From IMG/VR virus record IMGVR_UViG_3300048589_001057, positions 16,519 to 80,518 of that record: DNA of 64,000 bases; one strand, given 5' to 3'. The DNA is from a virus. Position numbers and translations under genes: made by a program. The notes below the pieces were generated by a model that saw only the letters and a program-made list of their open reading frames with translations, was not told where the DNA came from and ran no database searches. Shown piece after piece: positions 52,709 to 61,139 of the stretch (within the stretch, counting starts at the first letter, position 1; each line of letters starts with the position of its first letter).

Positions 52709-52969
52709 ATGGCTAAAGAACACTTTTACATTATAGACCCCAATAACAAGGAGCACCAACAAATACTCTTATTTGTCTGGTTGGCCCATTATTTCAAGGG
52801 TGACTACAAGGAAATCTGGGAAGAGGAAGAAATATCCCAGTTACTCTGGCGAAACTTTGGCCTACTGGGGGAAGAGGAAATACTCTCTTTCTTAGAGGAA
52901 GTTGATATCCCAAATAATTACTCACCATTCATCATAAAGACCGAGGAACATGAAAAAAGACTGGCTTAG
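52709..52969 (+). CDS. Hypothetical acidic protein
   Basis: 86 residues from the ATG at 52709, four bases after the previous stop. Acidic, with FVWLAHYFKGDYKEIWEEEE and LLGEEEILSFLEEVDIP. Overlaps the next gene by 20 bases. Not recognised. Confidence 0.5.
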   Translation: MAKEHFYIIDPNNKEHQQILLFVWLAHYFKGDYKEIWEEEEISQLLWRNFGLLGEEEILSFLEEVDIPNNYSPFIIKTEEHEKRLA

Positions 52970-53189
52970 CTTAACAGAACCTGAAAGGGCTAAGATGCTA
53001 ACTCAATTAGCCTACATAAGTTGGGAGAATGAGGGGTTTGGTGATGGGCCTATATGGATGAATCTCAAGAACGGTACTAAATTATCCTACCAAAAAAGCA
53101 GGTTTAATCCCAAAGAGGCTAAATGGTTCCCAAGACAAAAGGCTGTCGAATTATCCCAACAATTAAAGGTTACACTTAAAACCGCATAA
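52950..53189 (+). CDS. Hypothetical small protein
   Basis: 79 residues with aromatic N-terminal part (WLSLTEPERAKMLTQLAYIS) and a basic end. Overlaps the previous gene by 20 bases and lies in the same operon. Not recognised. Confidence 0.5.
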   Translation: MKKDWLSLTEPERAKMLTQLAYISWENEGFGDGPIWMNLKNGTKLSYQKSRFNPKEAKWFPRQKAVELSQQLKVTLKTA

Positions 53190-53191
53190 CC

Positions 53192-53263
53192 ATGAACATT
53201 TATCACGTAAGGAACACAGATGAGCCCCGCTGGGAAATTGAAACGGCTAATCCAATTGACTAA
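53192..53263 (+). CDS. Very short ORF
   Basis: 23 codons, [20 protein letters not shown] then PID, with ATG two bases after the previous stop and its TAA overlapping the next ATG (TAATG). Tight packing suggests a real leader-like peptide, but it is too short to support. Confidence 0.3.
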   Translation: MNIYHVRNTDEPRWEIETANPID

Positions 53264-53574
53264 TGGAAAACGTTAACCCAGATATCAGACCACCCCAAAG
53301 GTTCGTTAACCGAGTAGGTAAATACAAAGTAACCCCACCCCGGAAGTTCATCCCCTGGGGCCCACAACTTAAGGACCTTATTAAAGACCTAAGGCTCAAT
53401 CCCCCTTGCCTTCCTGGGCTTGGCTCTAAAAGGTGGGGTTATACTCACTGGCGTGGAGAATGGCCTAAGCGGGAAAATGAACCCCGCCGTAATGATCCAT
53501 GCCCATGTGGTAGTGGGTTAAAATACAAAAAATGTTGTCTAATTAATCCTAAAGAAAATGAAACACTTATTTGA
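53263..53574 (+). CDS. SEC-C motif protein
   Basis: 103 residues. Pro/Arg-rich first half; the C-terminal [18 protein letters not shown] is a SEC-C zinc motif, found in proteins that act at ribosomes or in SecA-like context. The phage copy may bind nucleic acid or a host factor. Overlaps the following gene by 17 bases. Confidence 0.75.
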   Translation: MENVNPDIRPPQRFVNRVGKYKVTPPRKFIPWGPQLKDLIKDLRLNPPCLPGLGSKRWGYTHWRGEWPKRENEPRRNDPCPCGSGLKYKKCCLINPKENETLI

Positions 53575-54118
53575 AGTATGGATGGATCCGGAACATTCGG
53601 ATGATGAGGGTCGGGAATTTTCATTCCACTGCCTGGTGGAAACTCCCGATGAGGCTATACGGGTAGCCGCTATTACCGTAGACTGCGTAGACTGGGTTAC
53701 CTATGAGAATCTGGGTGTAATCTGTGTCATAGAATATAACCCAGAGACAGAGACTCAGATAAGCTGGGATTATGATTACCAAAGTAAATCCTGGATTGCT
53801 GGGGAAGCTTATAAACTTCCTACACAGGCTATTCCCATGGATTTAGAAAAGGTCCAAGACTGGGTTAATGGTATTGATGAGGGGGCAGGCTGGGCTTCAG
53901 ACGACTATGTTATAATTTGTGATGATCTTACAGACTCCGAAAAATACAACCTACTACTAAGAGGCTCTATCATTGGGATGATTTATGATGAGGATGAGAT
54001 ACCCGAGGATTGGGACCTTAATGGAACTCCCTCTATGAGAAGTATGAACTTTAGGGAAATAACTGAACAATATGGATATTTAATACACCCAGACGATGGC
54101 AAACCCAAAACAAACTAA
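53558..54118 (+). CDS. Hypothetical acidic protein
   Basis: 186 residues, acidic, with Trp/Asp-rich segments ([33 protein letters not shown]). Resembles proteins of unknown function with beta-rich N-terminus ([15 protein letters not shown]). Overlaps the next gene by 23 bases. Not recognised. Confidence 0.5.
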   Translation: MKHLFEVWMDPEHSDDEGREFSFHCLVETPDEAIRVAAITVDCVDWVTYENLGVICVIEYNPETETQISWDYDYQSKSWIAGEAYKLPTQAIPMDLEKVQDWVNGIDEGAGWASDDYVIICDDLTDSEKYNLLLRGSIIGMIYDEDEIPEDWDLNGTPSMRSMNFREITEQYGYLIHPDDGKPKTN

Positions 54119-54311
54119 ACCCGGTAAAGTCCTCTTTCAAGAGGAAGTAGATGAAGTTCGGGGTGTCCTAAAAATAGCACTGGAGAACATGTATATGCTG
54201 GGGGGTAATCCCAAGCCTGAGCCTAAGTATGACAGTTACCTCAATAACATGATTGAGATGGTGATGACTAAAGTTAAAAAATTAAAACCCAAAGATGATG
54301 CCAACAAGTGA
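54096..54311 (+). CDS. Hypothetical small protein
   Basis: 71 residues, basic N-terminus, mostly helical (VDEVRGVLKIALENMYMLGG). Overlaps both neighbours; part of the same operon. Not recognised. Confidence 0.45.
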   Translation: MANPKQTKPGKVLFQEEVDEVRGVLKIALENMYMLGGNPKPEPKYDSYLNNMIEMVMTKVKKLKPKDDANK

Positions 54312-55053
54312 AAAAGAGGAAGTAAACAAAATCTGGACCAAAATCCAGAAGCTATTGGCCCTACAGGAAAGTGCCGAAAAGCTGGGAAGTATTCAAGAAG
54401 CCACTAATGCCGCTGAGAAGGTACAACGCTTACTTTTAAAATACAACCTATCACTATCTGAATTAGAACATCATGCCCCTAAGAAACTCCATGAGGTTAA
54501 CGTTCCTTCATCAGAGTGGGGTTATAATCCAAGAGAGGGACATTGGGCAATAATTGTAGTGACTGTAGTGGCAGATTTTTTCCTTTGTAGAAGTATACAG
54601 GTAAAGACTAAAGGGGATAGGGATTTTGTATCTGTCCTAATAGGTAAACCCCATAACATAGAGGTAGCGAAACATGCTATTAAGAACCTATTATCTAGTA
54701 TCAGACACTTTGCTAAGCAAGCTTATAAGCAGTTACATAAAAGTACTAATACCAAGAAAGGGGCCTTCTACAGGCAGTACTATATGGGGGCAGCATTAGG
54801 AGTAAGGACTAACCTGGAAAATATAAAAAGGCAAAGGGAGTTTGAAGCTAACCAATCCACAACAACCGCTCAAAATTATCTCCCTATCAGACAAGTGGAA
54901 TTAACTGCCCAATCAGAACTCCAAGAATACCTGGAAAAAAATTATGCCGATTTACAGACCCGTAATCATAAAGCCATAAAGAACACCCTTGCTACTATAG
55001 CGGGGTACCAAAAAGGCTTAGAATTAACCCCTCAAACCTCTATTGGGGAATAG
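54298..55053 (+). CDS. DUF2786-domain protein
   Basis: 251 residues (ATG 54298 used; 54295 is an adjacent alternative). The N-terminal part IQKLLALQESAEKLGSIQEA then ATNAAEKVQRLLLKYNLSL fits the DUF2786 domain (about 40 residues), found in phage and bacterial proteins of unknown function. The central VTVVADFFLCRSIQVKTKGD segment and helical C-terminus follow. Last gene of the operon. Confidence 0.7.
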   Translation: MPTSEKEEVNKIWTKIQKLLALQESAEKLGSIQEATNAAEKVQRLLLKYNLSLSELEHHAPKKLHEVNVPSSEWGYNPREGHWAIIVVTVVADFFLCRSIQVKTKGDRDFVSVLIGKPHNIEVAKHAIKNLLSSIRHFAKQAYKQLHKSTNTKKGAFYRQYYMGAALGVRTNLENIKRQREFEANQSTTTAQNYLPIRQVELTAQSELQEYLEKNYADLQTRNHKAIKNTLATIAGYQKGLELTPQTSIGE

Positions 55054-55077
55054 GGGAAATTTAAGGTAATTTTTCAG

Positions 55078-55108
55078 TTGCATAGGGATTAAAACGCCCT
55101 TATATTTG
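55078..55108 (+). promoter_or_regulatory. Bacteroidota-type promoter with inverted repeat
   Basis: TTG (55078-55080), 20 nt, TATATTTG (55101-55108); inverted repeat arms 55107-55115 and 55126-55134. Leader CATAACCTCAAACC before the ATG at 55163. Confidence 0.8.
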
Positions 55109-55162
55109 CATTATTAATTAAATGCAATAATGCATAACCTCAAACCAACAAACATCAAAACG

Positions 55163-55564
55163 ATGAAAAAGAACAAAAAGAGTGCTCCCACTAAGGTTGA
55201 GCCAAAAACCACTCCCATAGCCCCTGAGGCTAAGGTTGAGACCAAAACCCCAACCACAATCACCCTGGAAAAGGTATCTGCTCTAAAGAGCAAGATCAAA
55301 GAAGCTAAAGACCCTGTGGCTGATGCCACCAACAAGGACAAAGCTATCCAGAAGATTCAGTATGAAAGGGATCTTACCTATCTCTATCCGGAAGATTGCA
55401 CCTCCACAGTTGACCGCAAGGTATTCCGCCAAAAATCCCGTAATACAATCCGTAGAATGGAAGCTCAGGCCCTGAAACTTGAAGATACAGCCAAAAAACT
55501 TAAAATGGCTGAGATCCTTGAGTACAGAAAAAAGGTCTTAACTAACCCAGACTACATTCTATAA
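55163..55564 (+). CDS. Lys-rich helical protein with PEDC motif
   Basis: 133 residues from ATG 55163; the upstream in-frame ATG (55130) lies in the operator ATGCAT and is rejected. N-terminal KPTPK-type repeats; YPEDCTSTVDRKVFRQKS shared with the protein at 48246. Helical C-terminus. Paralogue of the 48246 gene in the same accessory region. Confidence 0.6.
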   Translation: MKKNKKSAPTKVEPKTTPIAPEAKVETKTPTTITLEKVSALKSKIKEAKDPVADATNKDKAIQKIQYERDLTYLYPEDCTSTVDRKVFRQKSRNTIRRMEAQALKLEDTAKKLKMAEILEYRKKVLTNPDYIL

Positions 55565-55569
55565 ACCCC

Positions 55570-55642
55570 AAAGGGGCCCTTGCCTATCAAAGGTACAGTA
55601 ATGACCCACAGAGGATAATCTGGTTCTGGGCCCCTTTCTTTT
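55570..55642 (+). terminator. Long-loop terminator-type hairpin
   Basis: AAAGGGGCCC (55570-55579) pairs perfectly with GGGCCCCTTT (55628-55637) across a 48-base loop, then CTTTTT. It lies six bases after the stop codon. Confidence 0.7.
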
Positions 55643-55662
55643 TACCCTTAACTCAAATAATC

Positions 55663-56010
55663 ATGGCAAATCCAATGCTCATAAACTTAACCGGGCATCC
55701 CATTACCATACTGGATAATGAGGGGAATAGGATTGTTACAATACCTGCCTCCAACCAGGTTCCAAGGTGTATACAAAAGACTCAGCACTTGGATACTGTA
55801 AAATTCAGGGGAAAGGATATCCCTATAACCAGTACTTTATACATGCCCCCGATGTATATGCCAGAACCGCAGCAGGGTACTTACTTCATTGTCAGTAAGC
55901 TCATCGCTGAAAGGTTGCATGGAGTGAGGCGGGATCTATTAATTGCTAATGGGATAGTCCGAGACCCCAATGGGGGAAAGATGGGCTGTAAATCTTTGGC
56001 TGTACTCTAA
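55663..56010 (+). CDS. Conserved phage protein of unknown function
   Basis: 115 residues. INLTGHPITILDNEGN, then TIPASNQVPRCIQK, YMPEPQQGTYFIVSKLIAER and LLIANGIVRDPNGGKMGCKS match a recurring phage family (NLTPH...IPPSG...YIVS...R.DLL). Function is not established. Contains a CxKS end with Cys in GCKSL. Confidence 0.65.
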   Translation: MANPMLINLTGHPITILDNEGNRIVTIPASNQVPRCIQKTQHLDTVKFRGKDIPITSTLYMPPMYMPEPQQGTYFIVSKLIAERLHGVRRDLLIANGIVRDPNGGKMGCKSLAVL

Positions 56011-56068
56011 GCTCAATTTCATGCTAACCTACGACCCAAGGTACAAGGTAAAATAGGAAATTAAAAGG

Positions 56069-56099
56069 TTGCATAGGGATTAAAACGCCCTTATATTTG
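56069..56099 (+). promoter_or_regulatory. Bacteroidota-type promoter with inverted repeat
   Basis: TTG (56069-56071), 20 nt, TATATTTG (56092-56099); inverted repeat arms 56098-56106 and 56117-56125, then the CATAACCTCAAAC leader before ATG 56147. Confidence 0.8.
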
Positions 56100-56146
56100 C
56101 ATTATTAATTAAATGCAATAATGCATAACCTCAAACACTCAAAAAC

Positions 56147-56440
56147 ATGAACAAATCAAAACCAGGCCTCGGCCAATGGCATTACGAGGAACAACTCCTT
56201 GCTAATCTTAGGGCATCCCTAAATGACCACATGCTTAGATATCATCCCTACTTGGATGCCCCCTCAAGGGGTATTATCCTTAAATTCTATGACCGCCAGG
56301 TAGACAAAAAGGACATCATCAAATTATATTCCCACCCTTGCGAGGATTTCCTACAAGCTTTGGTTAACAACCGCTTGGGGACTTTACTTAATAAGTCTTC
56401 GGCTAGGTTAACAAGAAACCCAACTCCAAAAACCACATAA
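56147..56440 (+). CDS. Hypothetical small protein
   Basis: 97 residues, basic (NKSKPGLGQWHYEEQLLANL; ARLTRNPTPKTT at the end). Starts directly after a promoter-leader cassette and is followed by the next gene after one base. Not recognised. Confidence 0.5.
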   Translation: MNKSKPGLGQWHYEEQLLANLRASLNDHMLRYHPYLDAPSRGIILKFYDRQVDKKDIIKLYSHPCEDFLQALVNNRLGTLLNKSSARLTRNPTPKTT

Positions 56441-56441
56441 C

Positions 56442-57017
56442 ATGGAAAAGATACCCTATAATCAACCCATCCCTTTCAAGGACTGGTACCTAAACCAGAT
56501 AAACCAAATCCTTGATTATCACAGTTTACCTAAACTGGATGACTTTAAAATCTGGTTTGGCCAAGAAGCTGATGAATTACCCATTGACTATGCCTTCCCT
56601 GCTGAAATACAGGTAAAAACCCTAAATGGCAAGTTTTACACATGGTTAAACGTGGATTCAGTGGATGAGTTACCCCCGGACTTTGTAGAACCTGATTTAA
56701 ATCTCTTCATGCTTATCTTCAGGGAGTACATTCCCAATAAGGTTCTGGATGAACTTATTATCCGCTGTAGTCAACACAAATGGGTGGACGCTCATATGGA
56801 CTGGCATGATGCTGCACCTTTAGTAAAGGACCTCATAACTGGGGAATTACATCCTGAGCCGGGTAATCTCCAAGGACTTTATCCCTTAGGGGCTCCCCTG
56901 CATCCCGAGGACTCTTGCCAACACTACTCGGATTGGGGCTTTATCGGGGATCGCCCTTGCCCGAATGTTCCAGTTAATGGCTATTACCTTATATGGCGAA
57001 ATTGCTACTGCTCATAA
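56442..57017 (+). CDS. Hypothetical protein
   Basis: 191 residues with Trp/His-rich segments (CSQHKWVDAHMDWHDAAPLV) and a Cys-containing end (CQHYSDWGFIGDRPCPN). A metal site formed by His and Cys is possible. In one transcript with its neighbours. Not recognised. Confidence 0.5.
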   Translation: MEKIPYNQPIPFKDWYLNQINQILDYHSLPKLDDFKIWFGQEADELPIDYAFPAEIQVKTLNGKFYTWLNVDSVDELPPDFVEPDLNLFMLIFREYIPNKVLDELIIRCSQHKWVDAHMDWHDAAPLVKDLITGELHPEPGNLQGLYPLGAPLHPEDSCQHYSDWGFIGDRPCPNVPVNGYYLIWRNCYCS

Positions 57018-57036
57018 CCCCTTAAACTAGATAACC

Positions 57037-57462
57037 ATGGAAACAGATTCAGAATTAGTCTTAGCTGTAAGGAATTATATGGCTACAAATCCAGACTTGA
57101 AGGATCCCTTTGCCTATGCTAAAATACCGATGGGGGATTCCACTTTACTACTTGAGATTCACCCTGGTAGGGGGCTAAAAGTCTTAGGGGTAATACTGGA
57201 ATCTGACCAAGCGGAAACCGATATCCTACAACTATGCCATGATATCACCTGTGGCTATCTTTACGAGGACTTCTGCCCTGACAATGATAATGTTGAATGG
57301 TCCTACACTATGGGTATATCCTTTCATGGTATTCCTAGTAGGTTTAAGAGGCTGTTATCTTACTACAGAATACCCTTTGGCTTTGAGTCTAGAATAATCC
57401 TTTTAAATTCTGAGCAAATGGCCCAATACTTCTCCATAGAAATAACTGACTATGCCTCTTAG
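57037..57462 (+). CDS. Hypothetical protein
   Basis: 141 residues, acidic N-terminus and beta-rich middle (LLEIHPGRGLKVLGVILESD). Nineteen bases after the previous stop. Not recognised. Confidence 0.5.
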   Translation: METDSELVLAVRNYMATNPDLKDPFAYAKIPMGDSTLLLEIHPGRGLKVLGVILESDQAETDILQLCHDITCGYLYEDFCPDNDNVEWSYTMGISFHGIPSRFKRLLSYYRIPFGFESRIILLNSEQMAQYFSIEITDYAS

Positions 57463-57474
57463 GTAAAAAAACGT

Positions 57475-57505
57475 TTGCATGGGGATTAAAAAGCCCCTAT
57501 ATTTG
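57475..57505 (+). promoter_or_regulatory. Bacteroidota-type promoter with inverted repeat, copy A
   Basis: TTG (57475-57477, preceded by ACGT), 20 nt, TATATTTG (57498-57505); arms 57504-57512 and 57523-57531. Part of a duplication repeated 300 bases further on. Confidence 0.8.
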
Positions 57506-57553
57506 CATTATTAATTAAATGCAATAATGCATAAACCTCTAACACTCAAAACT

Positions 57554-57742
57554 ATGGAAAACCCAACCTATTTCATCAGATTCAAATCATCCCATGAAAC
57601 AGTGCATGATGCCGAACGTGAGGCTATTTACCTAAACGAAAGGCTCGGCATATCTAACCTCATTCAGGTGGGCTATTATATGCCCCAACCCAAATATAAA
57701 TCCTGGGTACCTTCCTGGTTAATCAGGTGGATTACCAAGTAA
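57554..57742 (+). CDS. Hypothetical small protein
   Basis: 62 residues from the ATG at 57554; the upstream ATG at 57527 is in the repeated operator. Ends with a Trp-rich tail (YKSWVPSWLIRWITK). Shares its whole leader with the next gene. Not recognised. Confidence 0.5.
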   Translation: MENPTYFIRFKSSHETVHDAEREAIYLNERLGISNLIQVGYYMPQPKYKSWVPSWLIRWITK

Positions 57743-57774
57743 AGAAGGTAAGGGTAAAATAGGAAATTAAGGGG

Positions 57775-57805
57775 TTGCATGGGGATTAAAAAGCCCCTAT
57801 ATTTG
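57775..57805 (+). promoter_or_regulatory. Bacteroidota-type promoter with inverted repeat, copy B
   Basis: TTG (57775-57777), 20 nt, TATATTTG (57798-57805); arms 57804-57812 and 57823-57831. Nearly identical to copy A over about 87 bases, from the TTG box to past the next start codon. Confidence 0.8.
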
Positions 57806-57853
57806 CATTATTAATTAAATGCAATAATGCATAAACCTCTAACACTCAAAACT

Positions 57854-58054
57854 ATGGAAAAACAAGATGCTCTTCTCCAGGACTACAATAAATGCCTGGC
57901 CGATAACGTTCCTCTCCACTGCTGGATAGAGGATATTCAGGATGACCCTGATGCTTACGAATATACCGCCGAAGAGGCTAAAGGTTTCATCTTCGGTATA
58001 GGTATAACCCCACCTGATTCCTTACCATTACAGGAAGATTGCTTTGAACACTAA
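57854..58054 (+). CDS. Hypothetical small acidic protein
   Basis: 66 residues from ATG 57854; starts MEKQDALLQDY, acidic and Cys-containing. Shares leader and start region with the gene at 57554. Not recognised. Confidence 0.5.
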   Translation: MEKQDALLQDYNKCLADNVPLHCWIEDIQDDPDAYEYTAEEAKGFIFGIGITPPDSLPLQEDCFEH

Positions 58055-58082
58055 AACCAAATAACCTCAAACACTCAAAACT

Positions 58083-58481
58083 ATGGGAACTATTAAACAG
58101 CATGACGGGGACTTAAAAACCCTACAGGATTTGGTATTATCACTACCGATGATATCATCCTTTATACTGGATAATCTTGGTAGAATCCAATTCTACCCTC
58201 GATCTGATAATCAGGAAGCACACATTAACAAACTCCAACGGCTAAGTAAAACCATTGAATTACTAGATCAACTGGGTTGGATTGAACACACAGGGGACTG
58301 GGACCCCTATCTTGAGATAACTTTAACTACCGGGAAGATCATAGAGACCAGTTCAGGTTACTGGCATTTCTCAGTACAGGAGAAATGCCCCAATGGCCCA
58401 TACATTGAAATCGAAAATCCGACTGATGAAGTCCTGCATTACAATGTAAACTTAATTAAATCAATCGAAATTCTCAGGTAA
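58083..58481 (+). CDS. Hypothetical protein
   Basis: 132 residues, moderately acidic, with helical start (LKTLQDLVLSLPMISSFILD) and beta-rich end. The leader ATAACCTCAAACACTCAAAACT precedes its ATG without a promoter, so the leader may act alone in translation. Not recognised. Confidence 0.5.
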   Translation: MGTIKQHDGDLKTLQDLVLSLPMISSFILDNLGRIQFYPRSDNQEAHINKLQRLSKTIELLDQLGWIEHTGDWDPYLEITLTTGKIIETSSGYWHFSVQEKCPNGPYIEIENPTDEVLHYNVNLIKSIEILR

Positions 58482-58539
58482 CCATGAAATACCTAGTACC
58501 CAATCCCATTGGACTCACTAAACCTTAAACCCCAGAGAT

Positions 58540-58728
58540 ATGGACAACCCCATAACCATAGTAGTTTTCGTCCTCGGCTTATTCCTATTGATGAACCCGG
58601 GAAAACGAATCAAAGAATTAAAACAGTCGGACCCTAAAGACGAAAGTCTTTATCCAGCTAGTATGGTATCTCTACTAATATTGGGGGCCTTCATAGCTTT
58701 TGCAGTCTACATAGTATTAACATTATAA
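58540..58728 (+). CDS. Small membrane protein
   Basis: 62 residues with two hydrophobic helices (ITIVVFVLGLFLLMN and MVSLLILGAFIAFAVYIVL) separated by a charged loop. Possibly a membrane-active or holin-like protein; no family recognised. Confidence 0.5.
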   Translation: MDNPITIVVFVLGLFLLMNPGKRIKELKQSDPKDESLYPASMVSLLILGAFIAFAVYIVLTL

Positions 58729-58737
58729 ACCAACACA

Positions 58738-58818
58738 ATGGAAAAAACCTTAGCTGACACCCTCCAGGATGATGCCTGGAAAATAGCCAATAAATACATT
58801 ACAAACTTTAAATCCTAA
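58738..58818 (+). CDS. Very short ORF
   Basis: 26 codons, MEKTLADTLQDDAWKIANKY then ITNFKS, starting nine bases after the previous stop and ending three bases before the next ATG. It fits between genes but is too short for certainty. Confidence 0.3.
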   Translation: MEKTLADTLQDDAWKIANKYITNFKS

Positions 58819-58821
58819 GCC

Positions 58822-59358
58822 ATGAAACCAACTAAAAAATCCCACTTTGATCCAGTAAAAGTTTTTGATCCAGTAAAAGTTGATGCCTTCGTCAATACCC
58901 TAAATGCCTATACCGAAGTAGCCAGAGAATTAGAATCCTTATTGGGTTATCTCGGAAAACCAGGAGCTGAGAGGCTAAAGAATTATTTCTATGGTATGGG
59001 AGACTTACCTGATGATCTGGTAGAGCTACTCACAGAGAACTTTCAGGTGGTAATAGAGGGTAGGTATTATGAACAAGTTGTCCCAGCTTATCATGAATTA
59101 TCCGAGTTACTCTCAGACAAAGAAATCCCCAACTCCCCTTTAGCTAATAAAGCTTTAGCTACTGCCATTTATGAAACACCCCTGGGAGTACTAGAGGTAC
59201 CCAATACCCCGGGATTTCTTGTCAAAATGGTTGACACGGATTTCATACTTTTCACTCCTGCGTACCCCAAAATTGACCACTCATCCGAGGAGATTAGGCA
59301 CTTTACAACAGAATCCGCTATGGAGTTATTCCATTATATAGCTACCAATCTAGCTTAA
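58822..59358 (+). CDS. Hypothetical helical protein
   Basis: 178 residues. The start carries a tandem repeat of the six-residue unit FDPVKV (a duplication of 18 bases around 58848-58883). Central helices (TEVARELESLLGYLG) and a beta-rich end. Not recognised. Confidence 0.5.
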   Translation: MKPTKKSHFDPVKVFDPVKVDAFVNTLNAYTEVARELESLLGYLGKPGAERLKNYFYGMGDLPDDLVELLTENFQVVIEGRYYEQVVPAYHELSELLSDKEIPNSPLANKALATAIYETPLGVLEVPNTPGFLVKMVDTDFILFTPAYPKIDHSSEEIRHFTTESAMELFHYIATNLA

Positions 59359-59451
59359 AAATGATTCCTCGCACAAATCTAGTAATATGCCCTCAATATG
59401 GCTTGGCCTAAGAGACTATATCATAATAAATTGCTAATGCAATATATTCTC

Positions 59452-59490
59452 TCAGGTATATCCAGGGGCATATTCCTGGCTATTCTAGTG
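59452..59490. repeat. Dispersed intergenic element
   Basis: Contains CAGGTATA (59453-59460), later TTCCTGGCTATTCTAGT. It lies in a 192-base gap (59359-59550) and resembles 63291-63328, and the arms of the inverted repeat at 49653-49709. Confidence 0.5.
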
Positions 59491-59550
59491 CATTAAATGT
59501 CAATTCAAATGCAATTATACTACTTTGATTAAAACTAAATACTTGAAACA

Positions 59551-59883
59551 ATGACCCAAAACAAACTGAAATCAACCTCTTCTACAACGTATGCTTTATC
59601 TGGTCGAGACTTTGGCGATCCTAAGCCCAAAAAGACCGATAAACCTATCCGTAAAAACATCATAATCAGTGAAAATCCTTTCATGATTAGGTGCCCCAAG
59701 TGCAATAAACGGAATTTCATATCCCCTGCCCCCATCACTGAAACAAGGGATTTAATCTGTAGTTGCGGTGCTAAGGTTGCCAAATATGCTGCCAAAGACT
59801 ACGGGGAAAAACAAAGAAAAATCAATGCTTTGATAAAAGCCAAACAAGAATTGGAAGAGGAATCACAATCTCAAATCATCTAA
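59551..59883 (+). CDS. Zinc-ribbon protein
   Basis: 110 residues. RCPKCNKRNFISPAP (CxxC) and ICSCGAKV (CxC) in the middle give a likely zinc ribbon; the N-terminus is Ser/Thr/Lys-rich and the C-terminus helical. May bind DNA or RNA. Overlaps nothing; the next gene follows after two bases. Confidence 0.6.
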   Translation: MTQNKLKSTSSTTYALSGRDFGDPKPKKTDKPIRKNIIISENPFMIRCPKCNKRNFISPAPITETRDLICSCGAKVAKYAAKDYGEKQRKINALIKAKQELEEESQSQII

Positions 59884-59885
59884 TC

Positions 59886-60302
59886 ATGACCCAAACGACC
59901 ATTAAACTTACTATAAAAGATACTGAGGAATCTATGGTTCAGGAGATATTCGACCACATCCAAAGCGATAATATCACACTAATCGAAGATTCCAAAGAGG
60001 TATTAAAAGCCTTCTTTGAGCCTCAATTATCACCTTCTTCAACACCCAAAATCCAAGAAATACGCCTAATGTCCAGCTTATCTGGCCTAGTTCTTACCAT
60101 ACAATATGGTACAACAAATGCAGGCCGACCAGCTCATACTAGCTGTATATTAGGCGACTACATATTTTCAATCCAATACTCCTGGATCACAAAACACCCA
60201 GAACTGAAACCATCTCCCGAAGTATACTGGCTCACCCCCAATACCTTAGCAATCGAGTTCCCCGCACAATTACAGGTAAAACAGAAAATAAATACCCAAT
60301 GA
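59886..60302 (+). CDS. Hypothetical protein
   Basis: 138 residues, with NITLIEDSKEVLKAFFEPQL and a beta-rich end. Overlaps the next gene by four bases. Not recognised. Confidence 0.5.
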   Translation: MTQTTIKLTIKDTEESMVQEIFDHIQSDNITLIEDSKEVLKAFFEPQLSPSSTPKIQEIRLMSSLSGLVLTIQYGTTNAGRPAHTSCILGDYIFSIQYSWITKHPELKPSPEVYWLTPNTLAIEFPAQLQVKQKINTQ

Positions 60303-61093
60303 AAATTCCAAGAATCAAAGGCGTAACTATACTAAGTAGACTAATGCAATCTAATGAAAGCAGAGAATCATACTTACGGGTAGTACATCACATCATAAGC
60401 CATTATACTTCTAATGGATTTACTTACTTAGGGGTTTACTTATCTTTAGACCAACTTTCTATGTATACTGGTATCAAACAAGGTACACTACAAAGCGAAG
60501 TTCTAAACGTAAATAATCTCTACTCTCAGGCCTTTTCTACCTCAAATCCAGATGAATTAGCTAAGGCACGAGTGTCGCTAATCGCGGAGATTTGGGCGGG
60601 CCTGACGGCTGACAGGGCCACAATAAATCGCCTTAGAACGTTGACTTTGAATGAGTTACAATACGAAAATACGGCGAAATTGAAGCTACCCCACGCTCAT
60701 TTACTGGTAAAAATCATTGAATCCTCTGCCAAGTTGCAGGCCTCATTTGGTAGCCTACTTGAGACAATTTACCCTCAACAGGTACTCAATAATCTCATAC
60801 AAATTAACACCATAGATGCCTCAAAAGAGCCCCTAATCACCCAGAAAGAGGCCATAGAAATAGCCTCAGAAATGGCCCAAAAAGCTCTTACCAGCCCCAA
60901 TTTCATGGCCCAACTGGCATCGGAATACGGTATAAATGACCCTGAAAAGGTACCTGAAGTCAGAGCTTCTGGCAGCTTGGATACCACTAATAACCCTGAT
61001 ATCCCTCGTAAAAAGTCCCTGATCCAGCCTGCCAATGAAGCTATTATCTATAGTATATTAGATGACTTTGAGGCATCGGAAGTCGGGGATTAG
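60299..61093 (+). CDS. Helical protein, possible terminase small subunit
   Basis: 264 residues. YLSLDQLSMYTGIKQGTLQS (about 47-66) looks like an HTH, followed by long helices and an Asp/Glu-rich tail. Size, HTH-plus-helix layout and position near the end of an operon suggest a terminase small subunit, but no defining motif is seen. A patch at about 60566-60685 is CpG-rich compared with the rest of the region. Confidence 0.4.
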   Translation: MKIPRIKGVTILSRLMQSNESRESYLRVVHHIISHYTSNGFTYLGVYLSLDQLSMYTGIKQGTLQSEVLNVNNLYSQAFSTSNPDELAKARVSLIAEIWAGLTADRATINRLRTLTLNELQYENTAKLKLPHAHLLVKIIESSAKLQASFGSLLETIYPQQVLNNLIQINTIDASKEPLITQKEAIEIASEMAQKALTSPNFMAQLASEYGINDPEKVPEVRASGSLDTTNNPDIPRKKSLIQPANEAIIYSILDDFEASEVGD

Positions 61094-61106
61094 GCTAGGA
61101 TTATCT

Positions 61107-61138
61107 AGGCCCTAAAGAGAAATCTTTGGGGCTTTTTC
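61107..61138 (+). terminator. Rho-independent terminator
   Basis: GCCCTAAAG (61109-61117) and CTTTGGGGC (61124-61132), then TTTTT. It ends the transcript of the preceding gene. Confidence 0.8.
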
Positions 61139-61139
61139 G

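Noticed and set aside
58484-58528. 15-codon frame between two genes
   Set aside because: Too short to support; no conserved feature.
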